Positions 19,249 through 28,163 of a stretch of DNA of 64,000 nucleotides are shown here, one piece after another. Every line of letters starts with the position of its first letter. Position 1 is the stretch's first letter. Origin of the DNA: Pseudomonas fluorescens (lineage in GTDB: Bacteria > Pseudomonadota > Gammaproteobacteria > Pseudomonadales > Pseudomonadaceae); NCBI RefSeq assembly GCF_902497745.1, contig NZ_CABVHJ010000002.1:1-64000 (forward strand), in the 5' to 3' direction. The position numbers were made by a program, and so were the translations under genes. Under the pieces are notes generated by a model, which saw nothing but the letters and a program-made list of their open reading frames with translations, was not told the DNA's origin and did no database searches.

Positions 19249-20580
19249 ATGATGAAAAAGCTGTGGGGACTCACGGGCGCACTGCTGGCGCTGAATCTGT
19301 TTGCCGCCGGCGCGGCGGCCACGGAAACGCCGCAACTGGCGACAAAATGCATAGTGGTAAGAGATTCAGGGCTTTTTGAAAGCAGATTGGCCGACAAAAA
19401 GAACGCGACACTCAAGACAGGCGAGAGCAACCGCGAACCGGCTTGTGCCACCCTGGGTAGCGACGCTCGTCCGTTGGTCGGCACCGGCGACTTGGTCATT
19501 GCCGTGGACAAGGCGGCGTTCACTGCCTTGCAGACGTCGCAGGAAGCCTTGAACGGGGCATTCGTGCTGTATCTCAATGGCGTGCCCTTGCCCGACGATG
19601 CCGTGCTGATCGCCTCAGAAACGGTGGATCAATATGTCCAGCTCAGGTTCCGGATCCGCCAGGGGCCGGAAACCCAACGCCTGTGGTCCATGCTGTATGC
19701 CGACGGGGCCCTGTTTGCCCCGACGGACCTGTATGCGGCACTCGGATGGCAGTCCAGCAACGATGCCGCGCTGGCGATGATTCCATCACGTGGCCAGGCC
19801 ACATCAGTGAGCATCACCACCGGAGCCAGGCTGGCGCTTGCGCTTTTGCTGGTCGTGCTGGCCATCGCCGCCATCGTATATGTCGGAAGGGCGACGGACA
19901 CCCTGCGTGACGAGCCGGACTCGACGATCCCACCGTGGTGGAAGGAAGCACGCAAGCTCCGGACCAGGCTGGCGCAGTTTCGGGACGATACGACCCGGAA
20001 CCAGTACCTCAAGGAATACCCCGGCTACGACGGAACCGATGTCCTGCGCTACGACGACCTGGCCAGCAAGGCACTTGCTGGGGAGCCGGTCGAGGCGGCG
20101 GACGTCGATGCCACATGCTTTGGCCTGGCGCTGCGCAAGCCCGACTGGAAACCCGTGCGCGCGTCCTTCAGCCTTAGCCGCACTCAGATGGCACTGTGGT
20201 TCACTTTCGCCGTTGCCACCGGGCTGTTCCTGTGGCTGTTGTATGGGGACCTGCGTCGGATAGATGGATCGCTGCTGGTCCTGCTCGGCATCAGTATCGG
20301 CACGGCGGGCCTGTCCTGGATCACTGACCGCAATGCCCCGAGCGGCCGCAGCTACGTGCCAAGTCGTGGGTTCTGGTACGACCTTCTAACCGGCTTCGAC
20401 GAGCGCAAGCAACTGCATCGCTACCAGGCGGTGGTGGTGAATATCCTGCTGCTGGTGGTGGGAATCTTCCATGTACAGCAGCAGTTGAGCTATCCGGTGT
20501 TCGATCCGACCTGGTTGATTTTTCTGGGGATCAGCGGGACGGCTTATGGGGTGGGCAAGCAGGTGCTGGAGAGCAGGTGA
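19249..20580 (+). CDS. Exported membrane protein of element B with five predicted membrane segments
   Basis: Start set at ATG 19249, ten bases after AGGAGG; an open frame to GTG 19180 lacks such a site. The 443-residue product begins with a signal peptide (MMKKLWGLTGALLALNLFAA, then GAAA), followed by a soluble domain of about 170 residues that should be periplasmic. One membrane helix lies near residues 190-210, a cytoplasmic-type segment runs to about 310 (PPWWKEARKLRTRLAQF), and four more hydrophobic helices lie between about 315 and 440. It closes the giant-gene operon, so it may anchor or gate the large proteins at the inner membrane; that is inference. Family not recognised. Confidence 0.82.
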   Translation: MMKKLWGLTGALLALNLFAAGAAATETPQLATKCIVVRDSGLFESRLADKKNATLKTGESNREPACATLGSDARPLVGTGDLVIAVDKAAFTALQTSQEALNGAFVLYLNGVPLPDDAVLIASETVDQYVQLRFRIRQGPETQRLWSMLYADGALFAPTDLYAALGWQSSNDAALAMIPSRGQATSVSITTGARLALALLLVVLAIAAIVYVGRATDTLRDEPDSTIPPWWKEARKLRTRLAQFRDDTTRNQYLKEYPGYDGTDVLRYDDLASKALAGEPVEAADVDATCFGLALRKPDWKPVRASFSLSRTQMALWFTFAVATGLFLWLLYGDLRRIDGSLLVLLGISIGTAGLSWITDRNAPSGRSYVPSRGFWYDLLTGFDERKQLHRYQAVVVNILLLVVGIFHVQQQLSYPVFDPTWLIFLGISGTAYGVGKQVLESR

Positions 20581-20646
20581 GGGGGTTAGGTGCTTCCCTG
20601 AGATGTATCCGCGAAGCAGTATCATTCCATCACCACCAGCATTTCT

Positions 20647-20920
20647 GGTAGGGGCATCCTTCTCAAATCATCCAAAGCATGCCTTCAGATATGCCCCGAG
20701 TGTGGGAATCCTCTGGAGGTGGGTAGATCTCCATGGTCTATGAAAAGGCATAAATGATCGCCTGAACAGCCTGCCCGACGAAAGCTAAAGACTCTCAGGG
20801 TAGCCGAAAAACATTTTGACTGGGCTCTAAGACGGTTATTTCAGGCAGATAAAAAAGAGTTGTGCCCCAAGCTGTGCTCCACTTGCACCGGCTGTGCTAG
20901 CGATCGTGAATGGCGATTCC
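20647..20920. repeat. Composite attachment site, copy 2 (junction of elements B and C)
   Basis: The core at about 20785-20813 matches the LysR gene end with three substitutions. Read on the minus strand it still spells MFFGYPESL then stop, one residue different from the living gene (Asp to Tyr). Both flanks align with the corresponding flanks of copy 1. TGCCCC-type arm candidates are at 20649-20655 (inverted), 20680-20688 (degenerate), 20692-20700 and 20863-20870. The rest of the 700-base gap around it (20581-21289) has no long gene. Confidence 0.82.
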
Positions 20921-21084
20921 TGACAGCTGTCGTGGTGGTGCACTCTGGACGTCAGAGTAGCTCCATGGCGGGATAGTCAGAAGCAGGGCGAGGCCGTGTC
21001 TTAAGGGGGCCGCTTGTCTCAGCGGTAGCTATATCCACCCTGACTGTGTGGTAACTACCCCGAGTACTTCGAATAGGAGGAGAG

Positions 21085-21156
21085 ATGGACTTAGTCCTAT
21101 GGATCCAGCAGCTGAAGCGCGGATCATTGATAAACATTCGTCGATGGCTGGCTTGA
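21085..21156 (+). CDS. Possible 23-residue leader peptide upstream of the element C operon
   Basis: ATG at 21085 follows AGGAGGAGAG, one of the strongest ribosome binding sites in the window, and reads MDLVLWIQQLKRGSLINIRR and three more residues to TGA. It lies 130 bases before the operon. Around it, a GGATCCAGC-based sequence (about 21110) recurs imperfectly at about 21230. It could be a leader peptide, a small protein or chance. Confidence 0.3.
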   Translation: MDLVLWIQQLKRGSLINIRRWLA

Positions 21157-21289
21157 ACTTGCCGTTCCAGCGACGACGGCGCCGCCCTTGACAGTGATAG
21201 TGGCGAAATGCAATTTTTCGGGTCGGGTTGGATCCAGCCAGCTTCAAGGGCGGATACAAAGGAATTGTCCGTTTTAGAGGTGTCCGGGT

Positions 21290-22660
21290 GTGTTGCTAAA
21301 TGCTTTTCTGACCGAGTACGACGAAAGCCTCGGTAATGAACTGAATATCGATCCCTTGGGGTTGCAGGTGATCTGGTCTGGATTCGGCCAGCAGATTTTC
21401 CAGAACCGAATCAGCTCCATTTCCAACGATATCCGTAATTTCACCCTGAACCTGTTCAATCACTTCTTGATCAAGAGCCTAGTCGAGGACGACTCAATTG
21501 CGCTAGGCAGCGGATTGAAGAGGGTCTACGATGGCAAACACGATCTCAGGTTCAAACATGCCTGTTTGGTGTACCTGGAAAATCTCTACGTCTACAGCGT
21601 CATCGCCCATGAAAATACCGCGGGTCTGGAAAGCACCGGCGTGCTGGGGATCAGCAAGGCGCGAAGAGGGTGGTTCGACAGTACAGGGAACCCTTCGCTC
21701 ACCTTCAGCCATGTCCCGGAAGCGCAGGTACTGGCTCGGCAAACCCTGCTAGGCGTAAGCGGCCGCTACAAGACGCCGTTGGTAGAAATGGGCTTCTTCG
21801 ACCGTCACTATCGCTACAACCTGCCCACGGCGACGGTACTGTGGAAAGACGCAGACGCGTTGATCAGGATCACCCCGACGCTTTCCCGCCTCTACAACCT
21901 CCTGCGTCCTCACCTGCAAGACCTGCTGGCAAACAGTCGCAGCCAGCCGAAGATAAACTTCCAGGACATACCGGCAACGCTTCCCGAGGCTCTGGTCGAG
22001 GCCTTTCCGTCATCGGCGGCGGTAGGTGCCAGAACATGCGGTTTCTGGTTGTCCACCACGGACCTGGATCGGGGTGCCCCGGGAGCCTTGTATAACGTGT
22101 TGTCTTCGCCCAAGCACGGCGACGGGGCGGTTGCGAATGTCTTTGAGGAGGCGATGAAGCAGCCGCTGCCGAAAGACGCACAGCGAAAACTCGTGCACGT
22201 GCGCTTGCTGGAACCGCTCCTCAGCGAGCTGGATCTGTTGTTCCACCTGATGCTGGCCGAGAAATCCCAGCCCGTCAAAACGGTCTGGCAGCGCTGGAAA
22301 GCCCTGGGGCGTAATGCCTCGACCCTGGCCGCCTGTGCGGCTGCCATCAAAGCCGACAGCTCCATGACGACGGTGCTTTCCACTACTGGGCAAGCACGCC
22401 TCCAGGGTTTGTTGAACGTGGCAGGCCAAGGCGACGCCGACGCACAGATGGACGCATTGTTGAGCTATCACGCGTTTATCATGGAAAACCGCGGCCAGTC
22501 GCCGTGGGTGACCCGGGCCGATAGCAAGCAGCTGAAGATCCATGTGCGGCCCCGCAGTGAGCCGACCCTTGCCGAGCGTCCGTTGGGTGGCTGGGTGCAC
22601 CAGTACTACATTCCCCAGTTTCGGCACTTTCTTGCGGGCTTGCATGGGGTGGCCGCATGA
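21290..22660 (+). CDS. Unplaced first gene of the element C PLD/helicase module (456 residues)
   Basis: Begins at GTG 21290, nine bases after AGAGG. I could not place the protein in a family. It is soluble and mostly helical, with a conserved-looking stretch STGVLGISKARRGW near residue 115 and a Trp/His-rich C-terminus (GGWVHQYYIPQFRHFL). There is no signal peptide or membrane segment. Its stop overlaps the next gene's start by four bases (ATGA), so it is translated with the HKD protein and probably works with it. In modules of this shape such a gene is often a specificity or sensor subunit; here that is inference. Confidence 0.8.
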   Translation: MLLNAFLTEYDESLGNELNIDPLGLQVIWSGFGQQIFQNRISSISNDIRNFTLNLFNHFLIKSLVEDDSIALGSGLKRVYDGKHDLRFKHACLVYLENLYVYSVIAHENTAGLESTGVLGISKARRGWFDSTGNPSLTFSHVPEAQVLARQTLLGVSGRYKTPLVEMGFFDRHYRYNLPTATVLWKDADALIRITPTLSRLYNLLRPHLQDLLANSRSQPKINFQDIPATLPEALVEAFPSSAAVGARTCGFWLSTTDLDRGAPGALYNVLSSPKHGDGAVANVFEEAMKQPLPKDAQRKLVHVRLLEPLLSELDLLFHLMLAEKSQPVKTVWQRWKALGRNASTLAACAAAIKADSSMTTVLSTTGQARLQGLLNVAGQGDADAQMDALLSYHAFIMENRGQSPWVTRADSKQLKIHVRPRSEPTLAERPLGGWVHQYYIPQFRHFLAGLHGVAA

Positions 22661-24558
22661 AGCTGATCGGAGCCTTCAAGCAGCAACTGAAGGAAATGGG
22701 CGAGCTCAAACGGGTCTGGCTGACCACGTTCAACCTCAACCTCGGTTTTGTCGAATCCCACCTGCTTCCGGCAGTGCTGAACATGGACCCGCCGCGCAAC
22801 CGCATGGACTTCGAAGGCTTTCAGGCACACCTAGTGGAGAAAGATATTGACTTCCGGGTGTTCTGCGACAAGCGGATGCTGGGCGCCGACCAGTACAAGC
22901 GCACGGCCATAAACGTTCATTGTGTGTCTGCTCGCGCTCTGAATTCTTACCATGGTTTTACCGATCAGACGTTGTTTCACCCCAAGCTCATCTTTCTGGA
23001 GAGCAAGAATGGGGAGATGGTGTTGGGGGCAGGCAGCGCGAACCTGACTGTCGGCGGCTGGGGACGCAATCAGGAGGTGTTCACCTTCCAGCGCGTCTGC
23101 AGTAACGACCAATATAGGCAGATTCAGAAGTTCTTCGATGCCTTGGCCGAGCCTCTGGAACTGGAGCTCCGCTGGCGCACCCGGCCTCGCCTGGCCGAAG
23201 GGCCTGATTGGCAATTTGTGCACAGTTTCGACAATCGCACCTTCCTTGAGCATCTCATGGCACAGGACCGCATCACCTCACTGCAGATTTGGTCCCCCTA
23301 CCTGGCGGCCGACGTGCCCAACTTGCTAGAGCGGCTCCAGGAGCAATCAGGTAATCCTGATTTGAAGGTGGCTCTGGTCGCGGACCGCTTAGAGGGGCGG
23401 TACTTCCGGACGCCTTGGAGTGAGGCGTTGGCGGCCTGCATAGAGACGGAAACGCTGGCGTTCCACAAAAACCCGTCTCCGCCTGATCTGCTCACCGAAA
23501 TCACCCATGCCAAGGCCTGGCTGTGTCGCGCCCCCCAGGGGAGCTGCCTGGCAATCGGCTCATGGAATTTCACCCATGCCGGTACCAGCAGTTTCGAGCA
23601 GCGCAATATCGAAGCCGGTATCGTGCTGAACTTCAAGCGTGATGCAGACATGCTGGGAGCGCGCATTGACGTCACCGAAGCCGATTTTGCCAGCGAGCAG
23701 TTGTTGTCCGACGATCGTCTGAATGTGCCGGAAGAGCTGCCTTTCGACCTGCAGGTGCTCTATGACTGGAAGCGTGCCTGTTTTTCAGTATCAGGCAACT
23801 GGTGGGTAGGCAAACCCCGTGATGGTTATTGGCTGAAGTTACCGGGTGTGAGCGAACCGATTCCGCTGCAGTGGCGCACACGGCGCCATGAGGGTATGTG
23901 GTTGCTGATACCGATCAAGCAGGTGACACCCGATAACGAAGCCATGCTCGCCGACCATAGCTACGGCATTCTTCTGCGCAAGAACACCCCTGCGGTGTTC
24001 AGGGGCATCATTGTTGAGAGCGGTCAGTCTTTCCGACGCGCACAAAGTTTCGAGTCACTGAAGGACCTGCTCGACAGTCTGTTGGCCGGAGTCGATCCGA
24101 ACAGCGACACCAACACGGTGTTGCGCTCTTGCCTGCGCAATGGTGCCGGGCCGGATGAGGACCTGACAGCGCCCTCAACCGTTATCGAACAGGACGCGTT
24201 GTCTTACTTCCGGTTGTTCCACGCAGTCGAACAGTATCGCGAGCGTTTGCGTGCAGCTTCCGATACGGTCCAGCTCGAGTTGTGGGTATTCGGTCATCCG
24301 GGCTGTCTCCAGGAACTGGCGGCCAAGGCACGACAGCAGATTAACGGCAGCCCGCCCAGCGTGTTCAACTGGTTCCTCGCCCAGGAGGTCAATTCTCTTC
24401 ACCAACTGGCAGCCGGGCTGTACCGCAAGGCCGGCCACCGTACGGCGGGAGACGAGTTGTGGTCGACACTACAGGTGCCGACGCCACGCTTGCCGAAGGA
24501 ACTGCAAAGGAAGCTGGCTTATGTTCGCCGTGTTCAGAAGGAATGTGGTTATGCGTGA
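22657..24558 (+). CDS. Phospholipase D-like (HKD) protein of the element C module
   Basis: A 633-residue protein with two complete HKD-type half sites. The first is His108-Pro-Lys110 followed by Gly126-Ser-Ala-Asn129 and Glu140. The second is His284-Ala-Lys286 followed by Gly301-Ser-Trp-Asn304 and Glu314 or Glu319. In this superfamily the two half sites form one active site that cuts phosphodiester bonds, of lipids or of nucleic acids. Next to a helicase, a nuclease role is more likely. Residues after about 350 form a separate C-terminal region of unknown fold. It overlaps the genes on both sides, pointing to one transcription and translation unit. Confidence 0.85.
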   Translation: MKLIGAFKQQLKEMGELKRVWLTTFNLNLGFVESHLLPAVLNMDPPRNRMDFEGFQAHLVEKDIDFRVFCDKRMLGADQYKRTAINVHCVSARALNSYHGFTDQTLFHPKLIFLESKNGEMVLGAGSANLTVGGWGRNQEVFTFQRVCSNDQYRQIQKFFDALAEPLELELRWRTRPRLAEGPDWQFVHSFDNRTFLEHLMAQDRITSLQIWSPYLAADVPNLLERLQEQSGNPDLKVALVADRLEGRYFRTPWSEALAACIETETLAFHKNPSPPDLLTEITHAKAWLCRAPQGSCLAIGSWNFTHAGTSSFEQRNIEAGIVLNFKRDADMLGARIDVTEADFASEQLLSDDRLNVPEELPFDLQVLYDWKRACFSVSGNWWVGKPRDGYWLKLPGVSEPIPLQWRTRRHEGMWLLIPIKQVTPDNEAMLADHSYGILLRKNTPAVFRGIIVESGQSFRRAQSFESLKDLLDSLLAGVDPNSDTNTVLRSCLRNGAGPDEDLTAPSTVIEQDALSYFRLFHAVEQYRERLRAASDTVQLELWVFGHPGCLQELAAKARQQINGSPPSVFNWFLAQEVNSLHQLAAGLYRKAGHRTAGDELWSTLQVPTPRLPKELQRKLAYVRRVQKECGYA

Positions 24559-27274
24559 CACTGGTTGGGGTGGGTTGAAGCCGGAACAGGTCGCGAACTG
24601 GATCAACTTCGACGCTGGCAATGAGGCGTGGCAATACTCGCCTAACGACATCTCCATGCCCACCCGGCAAATCGAGGGTGTTGCTGGCTTGTGGAACAAG
24701 TTGTCCATGCACAATGTGGCATTGCTGGCCGACGAGGTCGGCATGGGCAAGACGTTCCAGGCATTGGGCGTCATCGCGTTGCTGTGGAAGCTGAAGCCCG
24801 ACGCCAAGGTGCTGGTCATGGCACCCCGGGAAGACATATGCCACCAGTGGGCGCGTGAGTATGCCGCGTTCCTGCGCGACCACTACAAGGGCGGTACGCA
24901 CCTCACCTGCGACGGGCCTGAAAAAAGCCCGCTGCACGAGGCGCAGATTCACAAGCGGCTCAATGATCTGAGTGATGCAGTGGCGCAGGGTAGCGGGCAG
25001 TTTTACTTCACCACTATCCATTCGCTCAGCAACTTGGTTGAGCGGGAGGATAAGCAATCGGGTGATGTGTCCGTCAAAGCCCAAGAAGAGGCTGGCAGGA
25101 TTCACCGTGCGCTCAAGTCATCGTTGGGGAACAAGGGCTTTGACCTGGTCGTGGTGGATGAAGCTCATTATTTCCGTAACGCCGATGGCAGCTCTCAACG
25201 CGCCAAGGCCGCACGGAAGTTCTTCGGGGAAGTAGGCGGCCGGCTCGGGCAGAAAGTCTTGTTGCTTACCGCCACGCCTAGCCATTCTTCGCTCCGGGAT
25301 ATAGCCTCCATTCTCGGGTATTTCATCGACCCGTCTGCTGACGGGCCACAACCTGCTCCGGATGAGTTGCTCGCCAAGTATGCATTGCGCCGTTTGCGCC
25401 TTATGCAGGGCGCTGAGGGTTACCGCAACAAATACAACTACCGCCATGAAAAGACGCTGCCGGCCAGTTTTCTGGACAATCCTGAGGCCGAGATGTTTTT
25501 TGCGTTGTACCAGAAGAAGCTGGTGCAGCAACTAGGCCAGAGGGGTAGCGGCCGCAGATTCCTGTACGGCTACCTCGAAGGGTTCGAATCCGTTGGCACG
25601 CAGCCGGGTACCGCAGCCAGCGCGACCGCATCACTGGAACAGGAACACTCTGCACAGGCATTTTCCGGTGCCCCGGATACCGGGATTTTGACTCAGCTCA
25701 CTCAATTGCACCGTGAGTATTTCAAGAGCCATCCCGATCATCCCAAGTACGACACGCTGATGGTCGAGTGCCAGCCTGAGGATGTCTTCGACACTCGTAT
25801 GCCGTTGCATGAGCACAAGCACCTGGTATTTGTGAGGCGGATTGCTTCGGTGCGGGAGATAACCCAGCGCATGAACGCAGCCAGTGACCTGATGTTGGCG
25901 CGGCGTATCGTCCAGGCCTGGCACCCGGGAGATCCGAAGAAGTTGGTGGAGGGGTGGCGGAAGGAGAATTGGTCGCGAGCCTTCTTCATTCGATATGTCT
26001 CCCAGCAGGTGGCTGAAGAATCGGGCTACCATGATTTTCTTCAAGATGAAGATCTGACTGAGGTCCGTGATGGCTTGGGTGGCGATGAAAAGCTGGCCTC
26101 GCACATTGCTGACTTGTTCGTGGTCAAGAAACAGAGCAAAGACCGGACCACGGACTGCTCGAATTTCAGCTTGCGCTTGCGAAAGCCGGAGAGCCTGTTT
26201 TCGTTGTTGCTGGAGCCTGCAAGTGACTACCGCTGCGGCGGATATACCGGATATGACCGCAAGCGCGTGGGCGAGCGGGATCGGGACGATTACGGGGGCG
26301 CAGCGCTGCGGGCTCGTCTTGCTCTTCACGAGGAGCGCACGCGGGGAGCGGGTGAACAGTACGAAAAAACGATGCCGACTTTGTGGGGCTTGATGTATGA
26401 AGGATTGCCCGAAACTACACGCCAGCGGCTGGAAACGTGGCTGGGCCTTGGGCCGCAGGGCCGAGCTATCGCCGAGAATTTTGGCAATTATGTGAAGGTC
26501 GGTTTCCTGTTTGCCAGCCCGGTCATCATTGAACTCTACAGTTGGTTCACCGAGTTTCGTCGTAAGGATAAGGGGGGCGATGTTCAAAGTCGTTACCTGG
26601 AATTCATCAAGTCGCTGAGACCACGCCTGCACGATTCGCTGCTTCGGCAGTACTTCATTGCAGCGCTGGATTCCTTCGAGCAGATCTGTGGAAAGATCAC
26701 CGCCCACGGGCTATCTGACTGGAAGAAGGACTGGCGCATCCTGACCAGCCTACAAAGCCCTGCGTGGTACGCCAGTAGTCATTCCGGCGATCGCAGACGG
26801 TTGATTCTCGGTTTCAACAGCCCGTTTTACCCCAACGTGCTGGTGGCAACTTCGGTCTTCCAGGAGGGGGTGAACCTGCACCTTCAATGCAGCAAGGTGC
26901 ACCATTACGGAATTGCCTGGACACCCGGTGATAACGAGCAGCGTGTAGGGCGTGTGGACAGGCTGTTCGGTCGGGTGAACCGGCAATTGCAAGAAAAGGG
27001 CGAGGCTGAGCTCGCGATCCACTATCCCTATCTCGCCCGGTCGTTCGATCAGGAGCAATTGGCTTCATTTGTACTTCTCAAACATGCGGTTGAGGCGCGC
27101 ATGGATGCCTGTCGACATACGTCGTTCAATGATGAAATCGACCTGCGCCATGTCGCGGATGACTGGGAGCGATACCTGCGAAAGCCAGTGAAGGGGATGA
27201 ATTCGACGGACCCGTTTCCTGCGCGTTTCGGAACTGGGTCAGTTCCATTGGAGGCCTATGATCCGAGTGTGTGA
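24551..27274 (+). CDS. SNF2/RapA-type superfamily 2 helicase of the element C module
   Basis: Start at ATG 24551, eight bases after AAGGA and inside the end of the HKD gene; the frame is open farther back to 24251 but that part only shadows the HKD gene. The 907-residue product has Walker A ADEVGMGKT (Lys67), DEAH box VVVDEAH (203-206), LLTATPSH (motif III, about 239-245), a long insertion, and a C-terminal lobe with QRVGRVDRLFGR (797-808, motif VI). These are the marks of an ATP-driven DNA or RNA translocase. SNF2-like enzymes paired with HKD proteins occur in anti-phage systems such as DISARM; no DrmA or DrmB partner is present, so this is not a standard DISARM. Confidence 0.9.
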   Translation: MRDTGWGGLKPEQVANWINFDAGNEAWQYSPNDISMPTRQIEGVAGLWNKLSMHNVALLADEVGMGKTFQALGVIALLWKLKPDAKVLVMAPREDICHQWAREYAAFLRDHYKGGTHLTCDGPEKSPLHEAQIHKRLNDLSDAVAQGSGQFYFTTIHSLSNLVEREDKQSGDVSVKAQEEAGRIHRALKSSLGNKGFDLVVVDEAHYFRNADGSSQRAKAARKFFGEVGGRLGQKVLLLTATPSHSSLRDIASILGYFIDPSADGPQPAPDELLAKYALRRLRLMQGAEGYRNKYNYRHEKTLPASFLDNPEAEMFFALYQKKLVQQLGQRGSGRRFLYGYLEGFESVGTQPGTAASATASLEQEHSAQAFSGAPDTGILTQLTQLHREYFKSHPDHPKYDTLMVECQPEDVFDTRMPLHEHKHLVFVRRIASVREITQRMNAASDLMLARRIVQAWHPGDPKKLVEGWRKENWSRAFFIRYVSQQVAEESGYHDFLQDEDLTEVRDGLGGDEKLASHIADLFVVKKQSKDRTTDCSNFSLRLRKPESLFSLLLEPASDYRCGGYTGYDRKRVGERDRDDYGGAALRARLALHEERTRGAGEQYEKTMPTLWGLMYEGLPETTRQRLETWLGLGPQGRAIAENFGNYVKVGFLFASPVIIELYSWFTEFRRKDKGGDVQSRYLEFIKSLRPRLHDSLLRQYFIAALDSFEQICGKITAHGLSDWKKDWRILTSLQSPAWYASSHSGDRRRLILGFNSPFYPNVLVATSVFQEGVNLHLQCSKVHHYGIAWTPGDNEQRVGRVDRLFGRVNRQLQEKGEAELAIHYPYLARSFDQEQLASFVLLKHAVEARMDACRHTSFNDEIDLRHVADDWERYLRKPVKGMNSTDPFPARFGTGSVPLEAYDPSV

Positions 27275-27461
27275 GATTCTGCAAAGTAAATGCTGCCCCA
27301 GGCCCTGACTGGCGACTTCTGGGGGGGCTGGCTTGCCCGCGACCACAGGGTCTTGCTGAACATCGGGTCAGGTTTGGTTTTCTGTTGGAATCTACCAGGC
27401 CACCTTGATCATTTCGAATTCGTTCGTGGCATAGTGTCATTTTGAAATCAAGGTCGAGTCA

Positions 27462-28163
27462 GTGAGTTTCAAACAGAAGCGAGACGCCTATGCATATCCA
27501 ATGGTCGGCCTCTGTGGCACGTTAGCGTTGCATCGTGAGGTGGCGTTCAATACGTCTTCGAAACTCGAAGCGCATCACGCCGGGTTGATGTGCTCGGCTG
27601 TGGATGACGAGGTGTTGCTTGGGTATCTGAGTACCCTTTACTGGGGGCATTACGCAGGTGCTGCTGGGCGCACGACCGCCAATCGTGCGTTATCTAGGGT
27701 ACAGTTGGCGTTGGTAGGGTCCAGCTTCGTGCGCAATGAAAAAGTCTGTCAGAGACCCGGTATCAATCACTTTGGTCGTGGCAAGGCTGTTGCCTTGATC
27801 AGAGATGCCAAGCGCCTTCTCGACGACCATCAGTATGGTGAAGCAGTGAAGCTACTTTGTGCTTTGCCACAATTGGGCTTTGCGTTTGCATCCAAAGTCG
27901 CCGCTTTCCTTGCCCCCGATACTTGTGGGGTCATTGATTCTGTCATCGCAGAAAAACATCCGAACTTCGGATTCAAATTGCGCGGAGGATATGTGAGCGA
28001 TGTAAAAGAAAACGTTGCACGCTACCAAGCCTATTGCCAGGCACTTTGCATCGAGGCAGAAAAGCAGAACCAACTGGGCGAAAGCGCTTACTGGAAGGAG
28101 CGTAACGGCGAGTTGCGCGCTTGGCGTGCTGTCGATATCGAGCGTGCGTTGTATAGCCTGTGA
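27462..28163 (+). CDS. Helix-hairpin-helix, DNA-glycosylase-like protein of element C
   Basis: A 233-residue protein starting at GTG 27462 (AAGG nine bases before). The middle reads LCALPQLGFAFASKVAAFLA then PDTCGVIDSVIAEKHPNFGF, the shape of a helix-hairpin-helix plus an Asp-bearing segment as in HhH-GPD base-excision enzymes (the Asp of VIDS would be the catalytic candidate). It is separated from the helicase by 187 bases with no visible terminator, so it may be expressed alone. A role in recognising modified or damaged DNA is inference. Confidence 0.65.
   Translation: MSFKQKRDAYAYPMVGLCGTLALHREVAFNTSSKLEAHHAGLMCSAVDDEVLLGYLSTLYWGHYAGAAGRTTANRALSRVQLALVGSSFVRNEKVCQRPGINHFGRGKAVALIRDAKRLLDDHQYGEAVKLLCALPQLGFAFASKVAAFLAPDTCGVIDSVIAEKHPNFGFKLRGGYVSDVKENVARYQAYCQALCIEAEKQNQLGESAYWKERNGELRAWRAVDIERALYSL

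Larger units (their letters stand above)
4281..20813. mobile_element. Element B: integrated cis-mobilizable-type element carrying a giant-gene operon
   Basis: Bounded by attachment copies 1 and 2, both with remnants of the LysR gene 3' end and matching arm sequences. Cargo is one minus-strand gene and a three-gene plus-strand operon. No recombinase, replication or conjugation gene was found, so movement would need an integrase supplied by another element. That fits the CIME/accretion idea known from integrative elements; the assignment here is inference from the repeats. Confidence 0.75.

Noticed and set aside
21290..27274. Reading element C as a standard DISARM system
   Set aside because: An SNF2-type helicase and an HKD protein are present, but there is no DrmA, DrmB or methylase gene in the element.
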